DNA from: an uncultured Acidimicrobiales bacterium
Lineage (GTDB): Bacteria > Actinomycetota > Acidimicrobiia > Acidimicrobiales > UBA10347
DNA length: 59,714 nucleotides
Direction: 5' to 3'
Assembly: GCA_937941245.1 (NCBI GenBank)
Contig: CALDYC010000022.1
Span: 1 to 59,714, forward strand
Part shown: in pieces, positions 58,075 through 59,714 of the stretch
Layout: every line of letters starts with the position of its first letter
Numbering within the stretch: the stretch's first letter is position 1
The notes under the pieces: generated by a model
What the model saw: only the letters and a program-made list of their open reading frames with translations
Databases searched by the model: none
Told to the model about the DNA's origin: nothing
Position numbers and translations under genes: made by a program

Positions 58075-59714
58075 ATGACGAACAGCGCTGAGTCGCTGCA
58101 GACCGTTGACACCCAAGCGACAGTCGCGTCGCTGCTCGTTGGCCGGACCGATGACGACCAGGTCGGCGTCCTCTTCGAAGACGACGACTATGCATGGTCT
58201 GAGGTTGTCGCCTTATCCGCGGCACGAGCGTCGCTTTTGGCAGAGCTCCTCGATGCCAGCCGCCCACCTCACGTTGGGGTGTTGCTCGAGAACGTGCCCG
58301 AGTATCTGTGGTGGCTCGGCGGTGCGGCCCTCGCCGGAGCGACCATCGTGGGTGGGAACCCGACCCGGCGCGGAGCCGAACTTGCTCGTGACCTCGCACA
58401 CACCGACTGCCAGTTCGTGGTGGTCGACAGCGCCTATCGAGACCTGCTCCCACACGACCTGGACCTGCCGGTCGTCGACCTCGATTCACCCGAGTACGCC
58501 ACCGCCCTGGCTCGCCACCAGGGTGCGTTGGTGCCTGGGCAGCTTCCGGACCAAGACGCCCGATTCCTGCTGATGTTCACGAGCGGGTCGACAAGCGCAC
58601 CCAAGGCCGTCTCGGCATCGACGGGTCGTGTGGCAATGGCGGGACAGCGGGTCGCTGTCGGGTACGGCGTGTACCGCACCGACGTTTGCTACCTGCAGAT
58701 GCCTCTCTTTCACGGCAATGCGCTGCTGGCCTGTTGGGCCGGTGCGTTGGCCGTGGGGGCGACGATTGTGCTGCGTCGGAGATTCTCGGCGAGCGGGTTC
58801 ATCGAAGATGTTCGACGATACGGCTGCACCTACTTCACGTACGTCGGTCGCACGATCAGCTACGTGCTCAGCCAGCCTCCGAGGTCGTTCGATCGTGACC
58901 ACTCGTTGCGTTGGGGGTTCGGCACCGAGGCATCGGCCGCAGACCGTGACCGCTTCGAAGCTCGATTCGGGTGTCGCCTGGTAGAGGGCTACGGGTCAAG
59001 TGAGTCAGCGATCGTCATCAAGCGCACACCCGAAACCCGAGCCGGTGCCTTGGGGCTTCCGGACACCCGTGACATGAACAATATCGCGGTCGCCAGTCCC
59101 GAGACCGGCCACGAGTGCGAGCGAGCCGAGTTCGACAACACCGGCCGCCTGACCAACCCAACCGAAGCCATTGGTGAGCTCGTGAACAAGGCCGGCGGCG
59201 GCGGGTTTACCGGGTACTACAACAACCCCGAGGCAACGGCTGCACGGCTTCGAGACGGCTGGTACTGGAGCGGCGATCTTGCATTCCGCGATGCCGACGG
59301 GTTCTTCTGGTTCGCTGGCCGGACCGACGATTGGATTCGAGTCGACAGCGAGAACCTTGGCGCTGAACCCATTGCTGCGGTTCTCGCCCGATGGGAAGCA
59401 GTCGCTGCCGCGGCGGTTTATGGCGTACCCGATCCGGTCACCGGCGATCAGGTCATGGTGGCCTTCGAGATGGTCGACGGCGTCGAGTTTGATGCAGCGG
59501 CGTTCGCCCACTTCCTGGCAGCACAGGCCGATCTCGGCAAGAAGTGGGCGCCGACCTTCGTGCGAATCGTCGAAGCCATGCCGGTGACAGCCAACAACAA
59601 GCTGAACAAACAGGATTTGCGACGTGATGCATTCATGTGCACTGACCCGGTGTGGTGGACCCCCGGCCGAGACCTGCACTACCGACGTCTCACAGCTGAA
59701 GAACGGGCTTCGAT
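58075..59714 (+). CDS. Acyl-CoA ligase, FadD17-like, 3' end beyond window
   Basis: Open from ATG 58075 to the window edge (546 codons, no stop); nearly complete by family length. Motifs: PPHVGVLLENVPEYLWW, GGNPTRRGAELARDLAHTDC (a FadD17-like segment from memory), FTSGSTSAPKAVSAS as ATP loop with Ala-Val in place of the usual Gly, EGYGSSESA, WSGDLAFRD, DDWIRVDSENLGAEPI and the C-terminal MPVTANNKLNKQD with the catalytic Lys. Mycobacterial FadD17 lies among cholesterol-catabolism genes. Last visible gene of the unit starting at 54893. Confidence 0.88.
   Translation, partial: MTNSAESLQTVDTQATVASLLVGRTDDDQVGVLFEDDDYAWSEVVALSAARASLLAELLDASRPPHVGVLLENVPEYLWWLGGAALAGATIVGGNPTRRGAELARDLAHTDCQFVVVDSAYRDLLPHDLDLPVVDLDSPEYATALARHQGALVPGQLPDQDARFLLMFTSGSTSAPKAVSASTGRVAMAGQRVAVGYGVYRTDVCYLQMPLFHGNALLACWAGALAVGATIVLRRRFSASGFIEDVRRYGCTYFTYVGRTISYVLSQPPRSFDRDHSLRWGFGTEASAADRDRFEARFGCRLVEGYGSSESAIVIKRTPETRAGALGLPDTRDMNNIAVASPETGHECERAEFDNTGRLTNPTEAIGELVNKAGGGGFTGYYNNPEATAARLRDGWYWSGDLAFRDADGFFWFAGRTDDWIRVDSENLGAEPIAAVLARWEAVAAAAVYGVPDPVTGDQVMVAFEMVDGVEFDAAAFAHFLAAQADLGKKWAPTFVRIVEAMPVTANNKLNKQDLRRDAFMCTDPVWWTPGRDLHYRRLTAEERAS

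Noticed and set aside
1-59714. tRNA, rRNA, riboswitch or integrated element
   Set aside because: No cloverleaf, rRNA segment, recognisable riboswitch, integrase or transposase was seen on either strand; structured RNAs missed by eye remain possible.

Overview
The window is GC-rich (roughly 60-65% by eye), densely coding and rich in acyl-CoA metabolism. It suggests a free-living actinobacterium. The gene repertoire is closest to what I know of marine or soil Acidimicrobiia (Ilumatobacter-like): paired acyl-CoA dehydrogenases, luciferase-like oxidoreductases, P450s, thiolase-like lipid-transfer proteins with DUF35 partners, an ECF42 sigma factor and a seven-gene Mrp antiporter. This placement is inferred from gene content, not from phylogeny. 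No tRNA, rRNA, transposase, integrase or CRISPR array was seen. Two genes run off the window ends: a secreted protein at the left and an acyl-CoA ligase at the right.

Layout. 1-8.9 kb: secreted repeat-type protein (partial), Tat/lipobox DyP peroxidase, a thiolase-like protein (TLP1 type), a GGDEF protein with a decayed EAL domain, guanine deaminase, a luciferase-like oxidoreductase and a DJ-1/PfpI remnant. 9.1-14.6 kb: P450, zinc alcohol dehydrogenase and two acyl-CoA ligases. 14.7-19.9 kb: ECF42 sigma factor with its YCII partner, a DUF6069-like membrane protein, a second ECF sigma factor overlapping a membrane-anchored Thr/Pro-rich protein, and an NTF2-like protein. 19.9-23 kb: homocysteine methyltransferase, an ArsR-methyltransferase regulator and a divergent DMT transporter, with a palindrome between the last two. 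22.9-27 kb: an overlapping operon of HpsN-like dehydrogenase, DegT aminotransferase and PLP decarboxylase, with a divergent TetR. 28-34.7 kb: acyl-CoA dehydrogenase pair, SDR, TetR, amidohydrolase and acyl-CoA ligase. 34.8-37.4 kb: cupin, guanidinobutyrase-like ureohydrolase and AruH-like aminotransferase. 37.5-43.2 kb: complete Mrp (mnhA-G) operon, faced by a tiny membrane protein and a winged-helix protein. 43.8-52.5 kb: acyl-CoA dehydrogenase pair with a secreted SGNH hydrolase, then two DUF35 proteins, two thiolase-like proteins, an epimerase and a phosphoesterase. 52.6-59.7 kb: P450 and SDR, divergent from luciferase-like oxidoreductase, amidohydrolase, cyclase and FadD17-like ligase.

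The strongest unexpected signal is a shared palindrome, TCTGACG-n3-CGTCAGA. It occurs perfectly before the alcohol dehydrogenase/ligase genes and before the acyl-CoA dehydrogenase operon, with one mismatch between the divergent SDR and oxidoreductase genes, and in weak form before the second amidohydrolase. It ties three separated catabolic blocks into what looks like one TetR-type regulon for activating (ligases), oxidising (P450, dehydrogenases) and cleaving (thiolase-like/DUF35, amidohydrolases) a steroid-, terpenoid- or branched-acid-like substrate. The substrate cannot be read from the sequence. Other regions worth attention are the possible organosulfonate operon, the arginine-transaminase-pathway gene pair and the SAM-cycle regulator with its operator.
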